DNA from: Roseateles sp. SL47
GTDB lineage: Bacteria; Pseudomonadota; Gammaproteobacteria; Burkholderiales; Burkholderiaceae_C
DNA: 64,000 nucleotides
Assembly (NCBI RefSeq): GCF_026625885.1
Contig: NZ_CP113068.1
Coordinates: forward strand, 4,526,001 to 4,590,000
Direction of reading: 5' to 3'
The stretch's first letter is position 1; each line of letters starts with the position of its first letter. The translations under genes and the position numbers were made by a program. Shown here piece by piece: positions 24,971 through 33,065 of the stretch. The notes beneath the pieces are model-generated. The model searched no databases and had not been told where the DNA came from. It saw only the letters and a list, made by a program, of their open reading frames with translations.

Positions 24971-25010
24971 CGCACATCGCCACCCATCGCCACCCATTGC
25001 CACCCATTGC
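24971..25010. repeat. 10-bp tandem repeat, four copies
   Basis: Units CGCACATCGC, CACCCATCGC, CACCCATTGC and CACCCATTGC follow one another downstream of the OmpA-like gene. Confidence 0.8.
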
Positions 25011-25038
25011 CGTTTCCCGTCAGCTTCCCTCCTCACAG

Positions 25039-25069
25039 TGCCCAGCGTTCCACTGCTGGGCATTTTTTT
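25039..25069 (+). terminator. Rho-independent terminator after the OmpA-like gene
   Basis: A perfect 8-bp stem TGCCCAGC / GCTGGGCA with an 8-base loop, followed by seven T's. Confidence 0.9.
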
Positions 25070-25165
25070 ATCTCGGCGTTTGACAGACCTGCATCAGCGC
25101 AATGGCGCAATGAAAGGGCCACCTCAGAGGGTGGCCCGCCAGCAGGGCACGCCATCGGCAGACGA

Positions 25166-25408
25166 TCAGTGCAACCCAGACGCCGCGGCAGCCGGACCGC
25201 CGCGTGTGTCTTCAGGGATGGGAACGCTTCGAGTGGGCTCCGGACCCAGTTGGGCGCCGGTTTGATGCAATGCACCGCCCTCGCCCTCCCAGGTGGTGAC
25301 CTCCTCAGGCTTTTTCCCGACAGTCTTGTGCAGCTTCTGGCTGCGGTGCTGCTGCCACTGCCACAGGGCATACCCCGCTAGTGCCAGGGGGAGGATGCGT
25401 TTCAGCAT
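25166..25408 (-). CDS. Small single-span membrane protein, unknown function
   Basis: 80 residues. A hydrophobic N-terminus (MLKRILPLALAGYALWQW) forms one membrane segment or uncleaved signal, followed by a basic stretch and a polar, Pro/Gly-rich tail. I do not recognise a family. An AGGAG lies 7 bases upstream of the ATG. Two bases of it (AG) come from the flank and AGG from the terminal repeat of the adjoining IS element, so the insertion sits immediately at the ribosome-binding site and separates the gene from any native promoter. Confidence 0.65.
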   Translation of the reverse strand: MLKRILPLALAGYALWQWQQHRSQKLHKTVGKKPEEVTTWEGEGGALHQTGAQLGPEPTRSVPIPEDTRGGPAAAASGLH

Positions 25409-25416
25409 GGGTGACT

Positions 25417-25438
25417 CCTAGCCCGGATATTTCATGAG
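25417..25438 (+). repeat. IS left terminal inverted repeat
   Basis: Begins CCTAGCCCGGAT and continues ATTTCATGAG. It pairs with the right end with two mismatches (positions 13 and 19). Confidence 0.9.
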
Positions 25439-25512
25439 CATCAGGTCGGCAGCCTCGTGCCGAGGCGCGTTTTCATAGGTATCTCACCCCCTATGGAAAC
25501 CGAGGACTGCCG

Positions 25513-26823
25513 ATGCCAAAGTGTACCGATGCGACCGTTGAATTCGGACGGGTTGGAAGGCGTGTAGTCCAGGCCGCCTTCGATGGTGGTGACATCGTCA
25601 GTGACGGCGGCGTGCTGTTGCTCAAGCGGGTCGATGAGCGCCTTGGTCTGACCCGCGCGGCTGCCCTGGCGCTGGGCGACGGGCGTCGCCTCGCCAGTGT
25701 CCAGCACGACCTGCGCAGCCTGCTGGCGCAGCGCATCTACGGTCTGTGTCTGGGCTGGTCGGACGTGTGCGACCACAACGTGTTGCGCAGCGATCTGTTG
25801 ATGCAAACGGCCGTGGGTCGTGCCGAGCCGCTGGCCAGCGCGCCCACGCTCAGCCGCCTGGAGACGGCGGCCACGGCCGAACATGCGGCGGTGCTGCACG
25901 ACGTGCTGATGCAGCAGTTCATCGCCAGCCACGCCAAGGCGCCCAAGGAGCTGGTGCTCGATGTCGATGCCACCCATGTGCCGCTGCACGGCCAGCAAGA
26001 GCGCGGCCACTTCCACGCCTACTACGACAACTACTGCTACTTGCCGCTGTACGTCTTCGCCGGGCAGGACCTGCTGGCCTGCGTGCTGCGCCCCAGCGAC
26101 CGGGACCCGGCCAGCGTTGTCAGTGCGCTGATCAAGCGCTTGCTGGTGCCGCTGCGCCGCGCGTGGCCGAAGACCAAGATCATCGTGCGGGCGGACTCGG
26201 GGTTTTGCCGCCCGCGCGTGCTGCAGCGCCTGGAGCGCTGGCGCGTGAGCTACATCATCGGGCTGCAGAAGAACTCGCGTCTGAACGATCAGGTAGCACT
26301 GGCAGAACTGGCGCTGGCCGAGCAGTTCTCTGCCAGGCGCAGCAAGCAACGGATGTTCGGCGAGTTCCAGTACGCGGCCCACACCTGGGACAAGGAGCGT
26401 CGCGTCATCGCGCGGCTGGAGCATGGCGAGCAAGGTGTCAACCCACGCTTCATCGTCACCGACCTGCCGGGATCGCCCAAGGCTCTGTACGAGCGCCGGT
26501 ACTGCGCCCGTGGCGAAGCCGAGAACCGCATCAAGGAAGCGCAACTCGATCTGTTTGGCCGGCGTGCGAGTTGCCACCGCTTCCGGGCCAACCAGCTGCG
26601 GCTGCTGCTGGCGGCGCTGGCGTACACCTTGATGATCAACCTGCGCCGACTGGCGCTGCAAGGCACCGAGCTGGCCCAGGCCTGCACCGCCACCATCCGC
26701 ACCAGGCTGCTGAAGATTGGCGCGGCCGTGCTGCGCAACACCCGCCGCGTGCGGGTCCTGCTGGCATCGGCTCACCCGATGAAGCATGTCTTCCTGGCCG
26801 CTGCTGGCGCCCTCAGCCCCTAG
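25513..26823 (+). CDS. IS1380-family transposase
   Basis: 436 residues, full length for the family. DDE-type catalytic positions are visible as the Asp in LVLDVDATHVPLHG (about 150-152), the Asp in IIVRADSGFCRP and the Glu in CARGEAENRIKEAQLDLF. The N-terminal region FDGGDIVSDGGVLLL is typical of IS1380/IS4-like DDE proteins. The frame is intact with no frameshift, so the element may still be mobile. The stop is followed by 183 bp of element before the right repeat. Confidence 0.93.
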   Translation: MPKCTDATVEFGRVGRRVVQAAFDGGDIVSDGGVLLLKRVDERLGLTRAAALALGDGRRLASVQHDLRSLLAQRIYGLCLGWSDVCDHNVLRSDLLMQTAVGRAEPLASAPTLSRLETAATAEHAAVLHDVLMQQFIASHAKAPKELVLDVDATHVPLHGQQERGHFHAYYDNYCYLPLYVFAGQDLLACVLRPSDRDPASVVSALIKRLLVPLRRAWPKTKIIVRADSGFCRPRVLQRLERWRVSYIIGLQKNSRLNDQVALAELALAEQFSARRSKQRMFGEFQYAAHTWDKERRVIARLEHGEQGVNPRFIVTDLPGSPKALYERRYCARGEAENRIKEAQLDLFGRRASCHRFRANQLRLLLAALAYTLMINLRRLALQGTELAQACTATIRTRLLKIGAAVLRNTRRVRVLLASAHPMKHVFLAAAGALSP

Positions 26824-27005
26824 CAACTCATCCAGTGCCTGGCCCGCGCGTTGACACCAAACCGGCCCGCAACCCAAGCCGGGGAAGGGGTAATCGCGCC
26901 TGGGTGTGTGTCATCAACCAAGCTCAACGCAGCAAACGGCCACGACGCGCCTCAAATCGTCGTTCGGACAAGCAAATCAGCGCCGCGAACCCATCCAGTA
27001 CGCTA

Positions 27006-27027
27006 CTCGTGAAAGATCCGGGCTAGG
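27006..27027 (-). repeat. IS right terminal inverted repeat
   Basis: Reads CTCGTGAAAG then ATCCGGGCTAGG on the plus strand, the inverted counterpart of 25417-25438. Confidence 0.9.
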
Positions 27028-27066
27028 GATGTCGTGCAGTTGGGAATCCGGAAGATGGTTGAGCCG

Positions 27067-27630
27067 TCAACGGGACGCAGCACTGGCCGGCGGAAGAGGA
27101 CGCGGCGGCGCCTTCGGCCGTTCCGGCGTCATGCCTGCGGGGGGTGCTGGCGGCACAGGCGGGACGGGGGGCGGCTGAAGGGTGGGCGGATTGGGCGCTG
27201 CGCCGGCCCCGGTGGGGTTCTCTTCCACCATGCGGTCGATCCTCTTCAGGATGCCGCCGTTTTGCAGGCTGCCCTCCCGCGTGCCTTGCCCCAGCACCAT
27301 GGCCCGGCAGTCCTGACGATCTTCCTCGGCCACGCGCTGGCAGCGCAGCATCGCGTTGTTCGCCAGTTCTTCTTCGCTGGCCGTCTTGAGATGGCCACGA
27401 CGAGCTTCGTCCCGGGCTGCGGCCGCTTCCTTCAGGCAGGGGGTCTTGTCCTGCCCGGTACGCCCGGCCAGGCAGGCCGCCCGCTCCTTCTCGTAGGTGC
27501 TGGCGGCGGAGGACTTGCCCACTGCACTGGCGGCAAATGCAGGCGCGGCCACCATCATCACGGCGGAGATCACGGCGCCCGCCGTCACCAGCGCGGTCGT
27601 GGAGGTCTGAGTCAGCAGCTTCAGCTTCAT
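27067..27630 (-). CDS. Secreted protein with proline-rich tail, unknown function
   Basis: 187 residues. A signal peptide (MKLKLLTQTS then a hydrophobic run ending APAFAAS) precedes a helical, charged region with four spaced Cys (AACLAGRTG, TPCLKEAAAARDEARRG, LRCQRVAEEDRQDCRAMV). That pattern may make two disulfides or bind metal. The last 50 residues are Pro/Ala-rich. ATG at 27630 has AGGAG 5 bases upstream; an in-frame start at 27738 is unsupported. The CLKEAAAA..EARRG motif recurs in small periplasmic proteins of Burkholderiales, but no function is known. It would lie upstream of the 80-residue protein gene were the IS absent. Confidence 0.75.
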   Translation of the reverse strand: MKLKLLTQTSTTALVTAGAVISAVMMVAAPAFAASAVGKSSAASTYEKERAACLAGRTGQDKTPCLKEAAAARDEARRGHLKTASEEELANNAMLRCQRVAEEDRQDCRAMVLGQGTREGSLQNGGILKRIDRMVEENPTGAGAAPNPPTLQPPPVPPVPPAPPAGMTPERPKAPPRPLPPASAASR

Positions 27631-27964
27631 GTTTTCTCCTGGTGCCGGCTCGGTGAGCAGCCGGTCTGATGGCCTTCCTCCCAGGGAAGGTGATGGAGGG
27701 ACGGCCCGAAGGACCTTGGATGACTGAAGCCTATCCATCCCCCTCTGCGATGTCTGTCATACCTTGCCGGGCGCTGGTGTAGGACCCGTCCGGCAACCCG
27801 TCGGCCAGCCTCCTGTCCAGCCCCCTGCGTGTGGCCGCGAGACGGGCCCGGCGGCGTGCTGTCCTACAGACGGACGTGGGGCTGGCTGATGCCGTGCCCA
27901 AGGGGGTGCCCCCTACAGTGAGCCTCAGTGCCGCAACGCGGCTTCGGAGTGAAAGGACATCATC
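27631..27964. other. Divergent intergenic region, no gene
   Basis: 334 bp between divergent genes. The octamer TGTAGGAC (27778-27785) is repeated inverted as GTCCTACA (27861-27868), and a related CCTACAG lies at about 27910. These could be binding sites controlling the DUF1328/ferritin/cardiolipin-synthase genes. Nothing coding is seen. Confidence 0.4.
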
Positions 27965-28141
27965 ATGTTGAAGTGGGCCCTGATCTTTGCCGTCATCTCC
28001 CTGGTGGCAGGTGTGCTCGGCTTTACCGGCATCGCCGCCGGTGCGGCGGGTATTGCCAAGATCCTGTTCGGCATCTTCCTGGTCATCTTCCTGGTGCTGT
28101 TGGTGCTGGGCATCACCGGCGTCAAGGCCCTCCGCAAATAG
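27965..28141 (+). CDS. DUF1328 small membrane protein (YtjA-like)
   Basis: 58 residues: [20 protein letters not shown], then [37 protein letters not shown]. It has two membrane segments around a Gly/Ala-rich turn, the DUF1328/UPF0391 pattern in length and sequence. GAAAGGA lies 7 bases upstream of the ATG. Family members are widespread in proteobacteria and often stress-induced, but their role is unknown. It is followed 103 bp later by the ferritin-like gene. Confidence 0.92.
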   Translation: MLKWALIFAVISLVAGVLGFTGIAAGAAGIAKILFGIFLVIFLVLLVLGITGVKALRK

Positions 28142-28244
28142 CTCCGGCCGACCCGGCCCCGTGGCCCAACGGGCCTGAGCGCCCCTTCGCCAAGGCGCGC
28201 CGGCCTGCGGCCTTCCCAGCCACTCCCAACCCTGGAGCCAGCCA

Positions 28245-28784
28245 ATGAAGCAGGAACAAGACAACCAGACCATGCAACTCGACGCGTCCGCACTGGAGCG
28301 CGCCCGTAGCCATCTCGACGATGGCGCGGTGACGCCCAGCTACGGCCCCTGGCGCGACCCGATCGTGAAGTTGCTGAACGACGCCCTGGCCACCGAGCTG
28401 GTCTGTGTACTGCGCTACAAGCGCCACTACTTCACCGCGCACGGTCTCTCCTCCCCGAGCATTGCCCAGGAGTTCCTCGAACATGCCAACGAGGAAAGCG
28501 CTCACGCCGACAAGCTGGCCGAGCGCATCGTGCAATTGGGCGGCGAGCCGGACTTCAACCCGGATTCCCTCACCAAGCGCAGCCATGCCGACTATGACGA
28601 CTCGGACGACCTGAAGTCGATGGTCCGCGCCAATCTGGTGGCCGAACGCGTGGCCGTGGAAAGTTATCGCCAGATGATCACCCTGATCGGCGACAAGGAC
28701 CCGACCACCCGCCGCATCCTGGAACAAGTCCTGGCGGATGAGGAAGAGCATGCCGACGAGCTGTTGGACATGCTGAAGGACTGA
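28245..28784 (+). CDS. Ferritin-like/bacterioferritin-type protein
   Basis: 179 residues forming a four-helix bundle with the diiron pattern. It has a Glu in ALATELVCVLRYKRHYF, ExxH in EFLEHANEESAHADKL, a Glu in NLVAERVAVESYRQMI and ExxH in LADEEEHADELLDML. This fits the Bfr/Dps-like ferritin family that oxidises and stores iron or protects DNA. No haem-ligand methionine was identified with confidence. GGAG lies 7 bases before the ATG. The cardiolipin synthase gene follows within 8 bp, indicating co-transcription. Confidence 0.88.
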   Translation: MKQEQDNQTMQLDASALERARSHLDDGAVTPSYGPWRDPIVKLLNDALATELVCVLRYKRHYFTAHGLSSPSIAQEFLEHANEESAHADKLAERIVQLGGEPDFNPDSLTKRSHADYDDSDDLKSMVRANLVAERVAVESYRQMITLIGDKDPTTRRILEQVLADEEEHADELLDMLKD

Positions 28785-28792
28785 ATCTTTCC

Positions 28793-30334
28793 ATGACCTC
28801 GACATGCCCCCCCTCCCGCTCCACCCCCACGGACCGGCCCAAGCCGACACCGAAGCGGTGGTGGTCCTGGAAGCGGGGGGCCCTGTCGATCCACCCGGCA
28901 ACGCTGCTGGTGAGCTTGTGCGCGGCCGTCGGCATGGCGGCCTGCGCCACGCCGGCGCCGCCAATGCAGGGCCCCCTGCCTGAGCCGCCGGCCTCCACAC
29001 CGTCGGCCGCCCAGGTGGCCCGCCAGGTGGATGTGGTCGGCGCCAAGGGCGTGCTGGGCCCGCAGCGGCGGGAGCAGGTCATCCAGACTGCGGCGGCACA
29101 AGGCAGCGCCGACCTGCTCAAACGCCATCTGGCCGCGATGGCGGGTGTGGGGGACGTTGATCTGTTTGCCAACAACGATGCGCGCCTGCTGATCGACGGC
29201 CCCGCCACCTTCGAGGCGATGTTCGCCACCATCCAGAAGGCCCGACGACAGATCCTCCTGGAAAGCTACATCATCGAAGACGCCGAGGTTGCGCGAAAGC
29301 TGGCCGAACTACTGATCCAGCGACGGCAGCAAGGCGTGAAGGTCGCGGTGATCTATGACGCGATCGGCTCGCTCTCCACCCAGGAGGCGTATTTCGACCG
29401 CATGCGTCAGGCGGGCATCGCCATCTGCGCGTTCAACCCGGTCAATCCGCTCAAGAGCCGGCGCTATCACGACATCACCGAGCGGGACCACCGCAAGATC
29501 CTGGTGGTCGACAACGACGTTGGCTTCACCGGCGGCATCAACATCAGTGCGGTCTACTCCTCCGGATCGGGCTCCTTCGGCGGGGGCTCCTTCGGCGGTG
29601 GCAAGAGCCGCAAGAAACTGGCCGACGCCAGCAAGGAAGAACAACAACGCGGCTGGCGCGACACCATGATCCAGGTGCGCGGCCCCGCTGTGCAAGCCCT
29701 GCACGACATGGTGCTGCAAACCTGGAAGCAGCAGGCCTGCGAGGGCGCGCTGGAAGCACTGCCGCCCCCCCCCGGTGGGGCGGGTCAGCAGCTGATGCGC
29801 ATCGTGCCGAGCACACCGCAGGACAAGGAAAACCGCATCTACACCCTACTGCTGGGCAGCATCCGTGCGGCCCAACGCAGTGTCTACCTGACCATGGCCT
29901 ATTTCGCCCCCGGTCAGGACATGGTGGATGCGCTCACAGCCGCCGCCGAGCGCGGCGTGGACGTGCAGCTCATCCTGCCGTCCAAAAGCGACTTCTCACC
30001 GGTCATGCATGCCGGCCGAAGCCACTATGAGCGGCTGCTCAAGTCCGGCGTGAAGATCCATGAGCTGCAGGATGCCGTGCTTCATGCCAAGACAGCCGTG
30101 ATTGACGGTGTGGTGTCCACCGTGGGCTCCAGCAACATGGATTGGCGCAGCTTTGTACACAACAACGAAGTGAATGCGGTGGTGCTGGGGGAGGACTTCG
30201 GCAGTGCCATGACGGTCATGTTCCTGAAGGACCGCAGCGCCTCACGCACCATCGACCTGGACACCTGGAAGCATCGGCCCTTGCTCCAGCGTGGCAAGGA
30301 ATACTTCTCCAGCCTTCTTGAACATTGGTGGTGA
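28793..30334 (+). CDS. Cardiolipin synthase (phospholipase D superfamily)
   Basis: 513 residues. A hydrophobic segment (about 32-45) ends in a lipobox-like AAC, so it is membrane-anchored or a lipoprotein. Two HKD half-sites are present: DHRKILVVDNDVGFTGGINI in the first domain and HAKTAVIDGVVSTVGSSNMD in the second. A Gly/Ser insertion (GSGSFGGGSFGGG, around 257) sits after the first. By family, it transfers phosphatidyl groups to form cardiolipin. It is coupled to the ferritin-like gene upstream and abuts the AsmA-like gene, giving an envelope-stress operon. Confidence 0.87.
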   Translation: MTSTCPPSRSTPTDRPKPTPKRWWSWKRGALSIHPATLLVSLCAAVGMAACATPAPPMQGPLPEPPASTPSAAQVARQVDVVGAKGVLGPQRREQVIQTAAAQGSADLLKRHLAAMAGVGDVDLFANNDARLLIDGPATFEAMFATIQKARRQILLESYIIEDAEVARKLAELLIQRRQQGVKVAVIYDAIGSLSTQEAYFDRMRQAGIAICAFNPVNPLKSRRYHDITERDHRKILVVDNDVGFTGGINISAVYSSGSGSFGGGSFGGGKSRKKLADASKEEQQRGWRDTMIQVRGPAVQALHDMVLQTWKQQACEGALEALPPPPGGAGQQLMRIVPSTPQDKENRIYTLLLGSIRAAQRSVYLTMAYFAPGQDMVDALTAAAERGVDVQLILPSKSDFSPVMHAGRSHYERLLKSGVKIHELQDAVLHAKTAVIDGVVSTVGSSNMDWRSFVHNNEVNAVVLGEDFGSAMTVMFLKDRSASRTIDLDTWKHRPLLQRGKEYFSSLLEHWW

Positions 30335-30339
30335 CAACA

Positions 30340-32616
30340 ATGACCCCAAACCCGCCAACGTCTGCCCCAGCGGGCCCGCTGCCCCCTCGCTCTGACGGAC
30401 CAGACGGCCCACACCGCCCTGACAGCTCTGAGGGCCCAGTCACCCCTCCCACCTCGAGGGCCCGTCAAGCCCGCCACCACTGGCTCACCGGCGTGGTGGT
30501 CGTGCTGGCCCTGCTGATGGGCGGCGTGGCTGTCTGTGAAGCGTTGGGCTGGCCGTTTTTACGCCGTCCGCTGGAAAACTGGCTCAGCGAGAAGCTGGAC
30601 CGCATGGTCAGCTTTGATGGCTCCGGTGAAACCCGCTGGACGCTACGGTTCATTGGCGGCCTGCGCCTGCACACGGACAGCCTGCGCATCAGCGGCCCGA
30701 GCTGGAGCACCATGGGTCCGATGGTGGTGGCGCAGGACGCGCGCCTGGCGCTGCGCTACAGCGATCTGCTGGATCTGAAACGCGGCGGGCCGCTCCGCGT
30801 CAAGAGCCTGGAGGCCGGTGACCTGGCCCTGCGGCTGGAGCGAGATGTGGAAGGCCGCGCCAGCTGGCAGTTCGGCCCGCAGCCGGACAGCAGCACCCAG
30901 GTGCGGGAACGCCCCCGGCTGGACGGGGTGGGATTTGACCTGCTGAGCGTTCGCCAGGGGTCGGCGGTGGTGGATGACAAGATCCAGCAGTTGTCCCTGC
31001 TGGTGAAATTCGCCTTGCGAGAATCGTGGGACATGCCACCGCCGGATGAGCATCTGCTGGACCGGGCCGATATTCCGTTTGGATCGAATGCCACCCGCGC
31101 GAGCGCCCCCCCCCCGCCTGCGGACAAAGCCGCTGCAGCGTCCGACGCTGGCTCTGCGGCCACCGGCACAACCGTGGCCGCACGCCAGGGCGTCCTCGCC
31201 ACGGCCGAAGGCCATTTCCACGACATGCCCATCAAGGCCAGGCTGCGCACCAGCTCTGCCCTGCCCTGGCTGTCCTCCGACCCCAATGCGCCCGCCGTGG
31301 AGGTGACCCTGCGGGGTGACATCGGCCGTGCCCGCCTCTCATTCGACGGCGAAGTGCGTGACCTGCTGGGCAGCCAAGGCCTGACCGGCCGCTACCAGCT
31401 CGCGGGCCCGTCCCTGGCAGCGGTCGGTGAACCGCTGGGGGTCACCCTGCCGACCACACCGCCCTTCGCGATGAAGGGCACCCTCCAGCGTGACGGCACC
31501 CATTGGTCCACCGTGGTGCAGACCGCCACCATCGGAAAGAGCAAGCTCAAGGGCCAGTTCGATTACAAGCGCCCACGCAACCAAAAGGCCCGTCTCACCG
31601 GTGAGTTGCGCGGCGGTGAACTCTGGCTGGCCGATCTGGGGCCCTCCATCGGTCTGCCCACCGACCGCAAGGCCCCCACGTCCAGCAAGCCCAATCGCGT
31701 GCTGCCGGACCGCCAGTTCGATCTACCCGCCCTGCGGGCCATGGATGCCGACGTCACCGTCAATCTGGACCGCTTTGAATCCGGCACGGCCTTTCTGCAG
31801 GCCGCTCGTCCGCTCAAGGGACGCATTGTGCTGACCGACGGTGTGCTGGAGATCCGCGACATTGACGCCCGCGTGGCCAAGGGCCAGTTCTCCGGCCGCA
31901 TCGTGTTGGATGGCCGCCAGCCCAGCGCCCATTGGGAAGTGCGTCTGCGCGTGGCGGGTGTGCTCCTGGAGCAGTGGTTGCAGACCCACCGCGCGCCCAA
32001 CAAGCCGCCCTATGTCACCGGGCTGATGGGGGGGCGCATTTCGCTGGATGGCCGCGGCCGGTCTGCGGCGGACCTGCTGGCCACGGCCGATGGCCGCATC
32101 GTGCTGTATTGGACACAAGGCACGGTCTCCCACCTGATCGTGGAAGCGGCCGGCATCGACCTGGCCCAGGCGGCAGGTGTGCTCATCCGCGGGGACAAGG
32201 ACTTGCCGGTGCAATGCGGCATCGCGGATCTGGCGGTGAAGGACGGCCGTGTCACGCCCCAGCCCATGATTGTGGACACCCGCGACTCGCTGGTCCGCGT
32301 GGAGGGCGATATTTCGCTGGCCACTGAACGCATGGCCTTGCGGGCGAAGGTGGAACCCAAGGACGTCAGTCCGCTCACGCTCCGCACACCGCTGAAAGTG
32401 GAAGGCACATTGTCCGATCCGTCGATCAGCCTGGAGAAGGCGCCCCTGTTGCGCCGGGTGGTGCCCGCCGCCGTGCTCGGTGTGGCCGTGGGGCCGCTGG
32501 CGGCCCTGCTGCCGCTGGTGGACTTGGGCGAGGCGCCCGACGATCAGGACAAGGCAGCGCTGTCGGAATGCAACGCTGCGTTCGCGCGCCATGCCAAGCG
32601 GGGCGCCGGTTCGTGA
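30340..32616 (+). CDS. AsmA-family envelope protein
   Basis: 758 residues. A Pro-rich cytosolic N-terminus precedes one membrane segment (about 46-68, WLTGVVVVLALLMGGVAVCEA). The large periplasmic part has AsmA-like features near the start (PLENWLSEKLDRMVSFDG, LALRYSDLLDLKRGGPLRVKSL) and an AsmA_2 region near the end (GGRISLDGRGRSAADLLATADG, LRTPLKVEGTLSDPSISLEK). AsmA-like proteins are thought to form long grooves for moving phospholipids between membranes. ATG at 30340 is used; upstream TTG/GTG codons overlap the preceding gene. Adjacent to cardiolipin synthase, which fits a role in lipid homeostasis. Confidence 0.87.
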   Translation: MTPNPPTSAPAGPLPPRSDGPDGPHRPDSSEGPVTPPTSRARQARHHWLTGVVVVLALLMGGVAVCEALGWPFLRRPLENWLSEKLDRMVSFDGSGETRWTLRFIGGLRLHTDSLRISGPSWSTMGPMVVAQDARLALRYSDLLDLKRGGPLRVKSLEAGDLALRLERDVEGRASWQFGPQPDSSTQVRERPRLDGVGFDLLSVRQGSAVVDDKIQQLSLLVKFALRESWDMPPPDEHLLDRADIPFGSNATRASAPPPPADKAAAASDAGSAATGTTVAARQGVLATAEGHFHDMPIKARLRTSSALPWLSSDPNAPAVEVTLRGDIGRARLSFDGEVRDLLGSQGLTGRYQLAGPSLAAVGEPLGVTLPTTPPFAMKGTLQRDGTHWSTVVQTATIGKSKLKGQFDYKRPRNQKARLTGELRGGELWLADLGPSIGLPTDRKAPTSSKPNRVLPDRQFDLPALRAMDADVTVNLDRFESGTAFLQAARPLKGRIVLTDGVLEIRDIDARVAKGQFSGRIVLDGRQPSAHWEVRLRVAGVLLEQWLQTHRAPNKPPYVTGLMGGRISLDGRGRSAADLLATADGRIVLYWTQGTVSHLIVEAAGIDLAQAAGVLIRGDKDLPVQCGIADLAVKDGRVTPQPMIVDTRDSLVRVEGDISLATERMALRAKVEPKDVSPLTLRTPLKVEGTLSDPSISLEKAPLLRRVVPAAVLGVAVGPLAALLPLVDLGEAPDDQDKAALSECNAAFARHAKRGAGS

Positions 32617-32627
32617 TAATCGCCCCC

Positions 32628-33038
32628 ATGTCCGCGCCGCCTACGACCCACGCAACGCCTGGCACCCTGAGCTGCTTCCTGGTGGAAGACAGCCCGCTCA
32701 TCCGCGACAACCTGGTGGCCACGCTGCAGGAAATGGTGGATTTGCAAGTGGTGGGCCAGGCCGACGATGAGGCCGGGGCGCTGCGCTGGCTGCTGGATGA
32801 AGCGGTGCCCTGTGATGTGATCATCATCGACATCTTCCTCAAGCGCGGCACGGGGCTCTCGCTGCTGCCCAAGGCCCGCAAACTGCAGCCCGAAGCCAAG
32901 ATCATCATTCTGAGCAACTACGCCACGGTGGACATGCGCAACCGTTGCCAGGCCCTGGGCGCGGACCGGGTGTTTGACAAGTCCAGCGAGCTGGACGACC
33001 TCATCACCTACCTCATCGGGCTGCCCGCCCCCACGTGA
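32628..33038 (+). CDS. Stand-alone receiver (CheY-like) protein
   Basis: 136 residues, receiver only: SCFLVEDSPLIRDNLVATLQ with the acidic pocket, acceptor Asp in VIIIDIFLKRGTG, conserved Ser in IIILSNYAT and Lys in VFDKSSEL. There is no output domain. It begins 11 bp after the AsmA-like gene, so it is likely co-transcribed, and it ends 27 bp from the convergent multi-PAS kinase. It may be a phosphorelay intermediate for that kinase; this is inferred only from position. Confidence 0.85.
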   Translation: MSAPPTTHATPGTLSCFLVEDSPLIRDNLVATLQEMVDLQVVGQADDEAGALRWLLDEAVPCDVIIIDIFLKRGTGLSLLPKARKLQPEAKIIILSNYATVDMRNRCQALGADRVFDKSSELDDLITYLIGLPAPT

Positions 33039-33065
33039 TCAGGCCGTGATGGCGGCAAGCGCCCG

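Larger units (their letters stand above)
25417..27027 (+). mobile_element. IS1380-family insertion sequence
   Basis: A 1611-bp element bounded by 22-bp terminal inverted repeats that match at 20 of 22 positions (25417-25438 and 27006-27027). It encodes one intact transposase. The four bases outside each end are GACT and GATG, so there is no clear 4-bp target duplication of the kind usual for the family. That suggests recombination or decay after insertion. It has about 180 bp of non-coding sequence between the transposase stop and the right end. Confidence 0.9.

Noticed and set aside
24971..25010. CRISPR-like array
   Set aside because: Units are 10 bp without spacers and without cas genes nearby; it is a plain tandem repeat.
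26814..26835. CTAGCA-N6-CCAGT near the transposase stop, resembling the 19-bp operator
   Set aside because: It lacks the leading A and the TGC half-site, lies inside the IS at the end of a coding region, and is best explained by chance.
25441..26877. 478-codon minus-strand frame across the IS element
   Set aside because: Antisense shadow of the IS1380 transposase; composition (His/Gln/Arg-rich) is typical of a shadow frame and no domain is visible.
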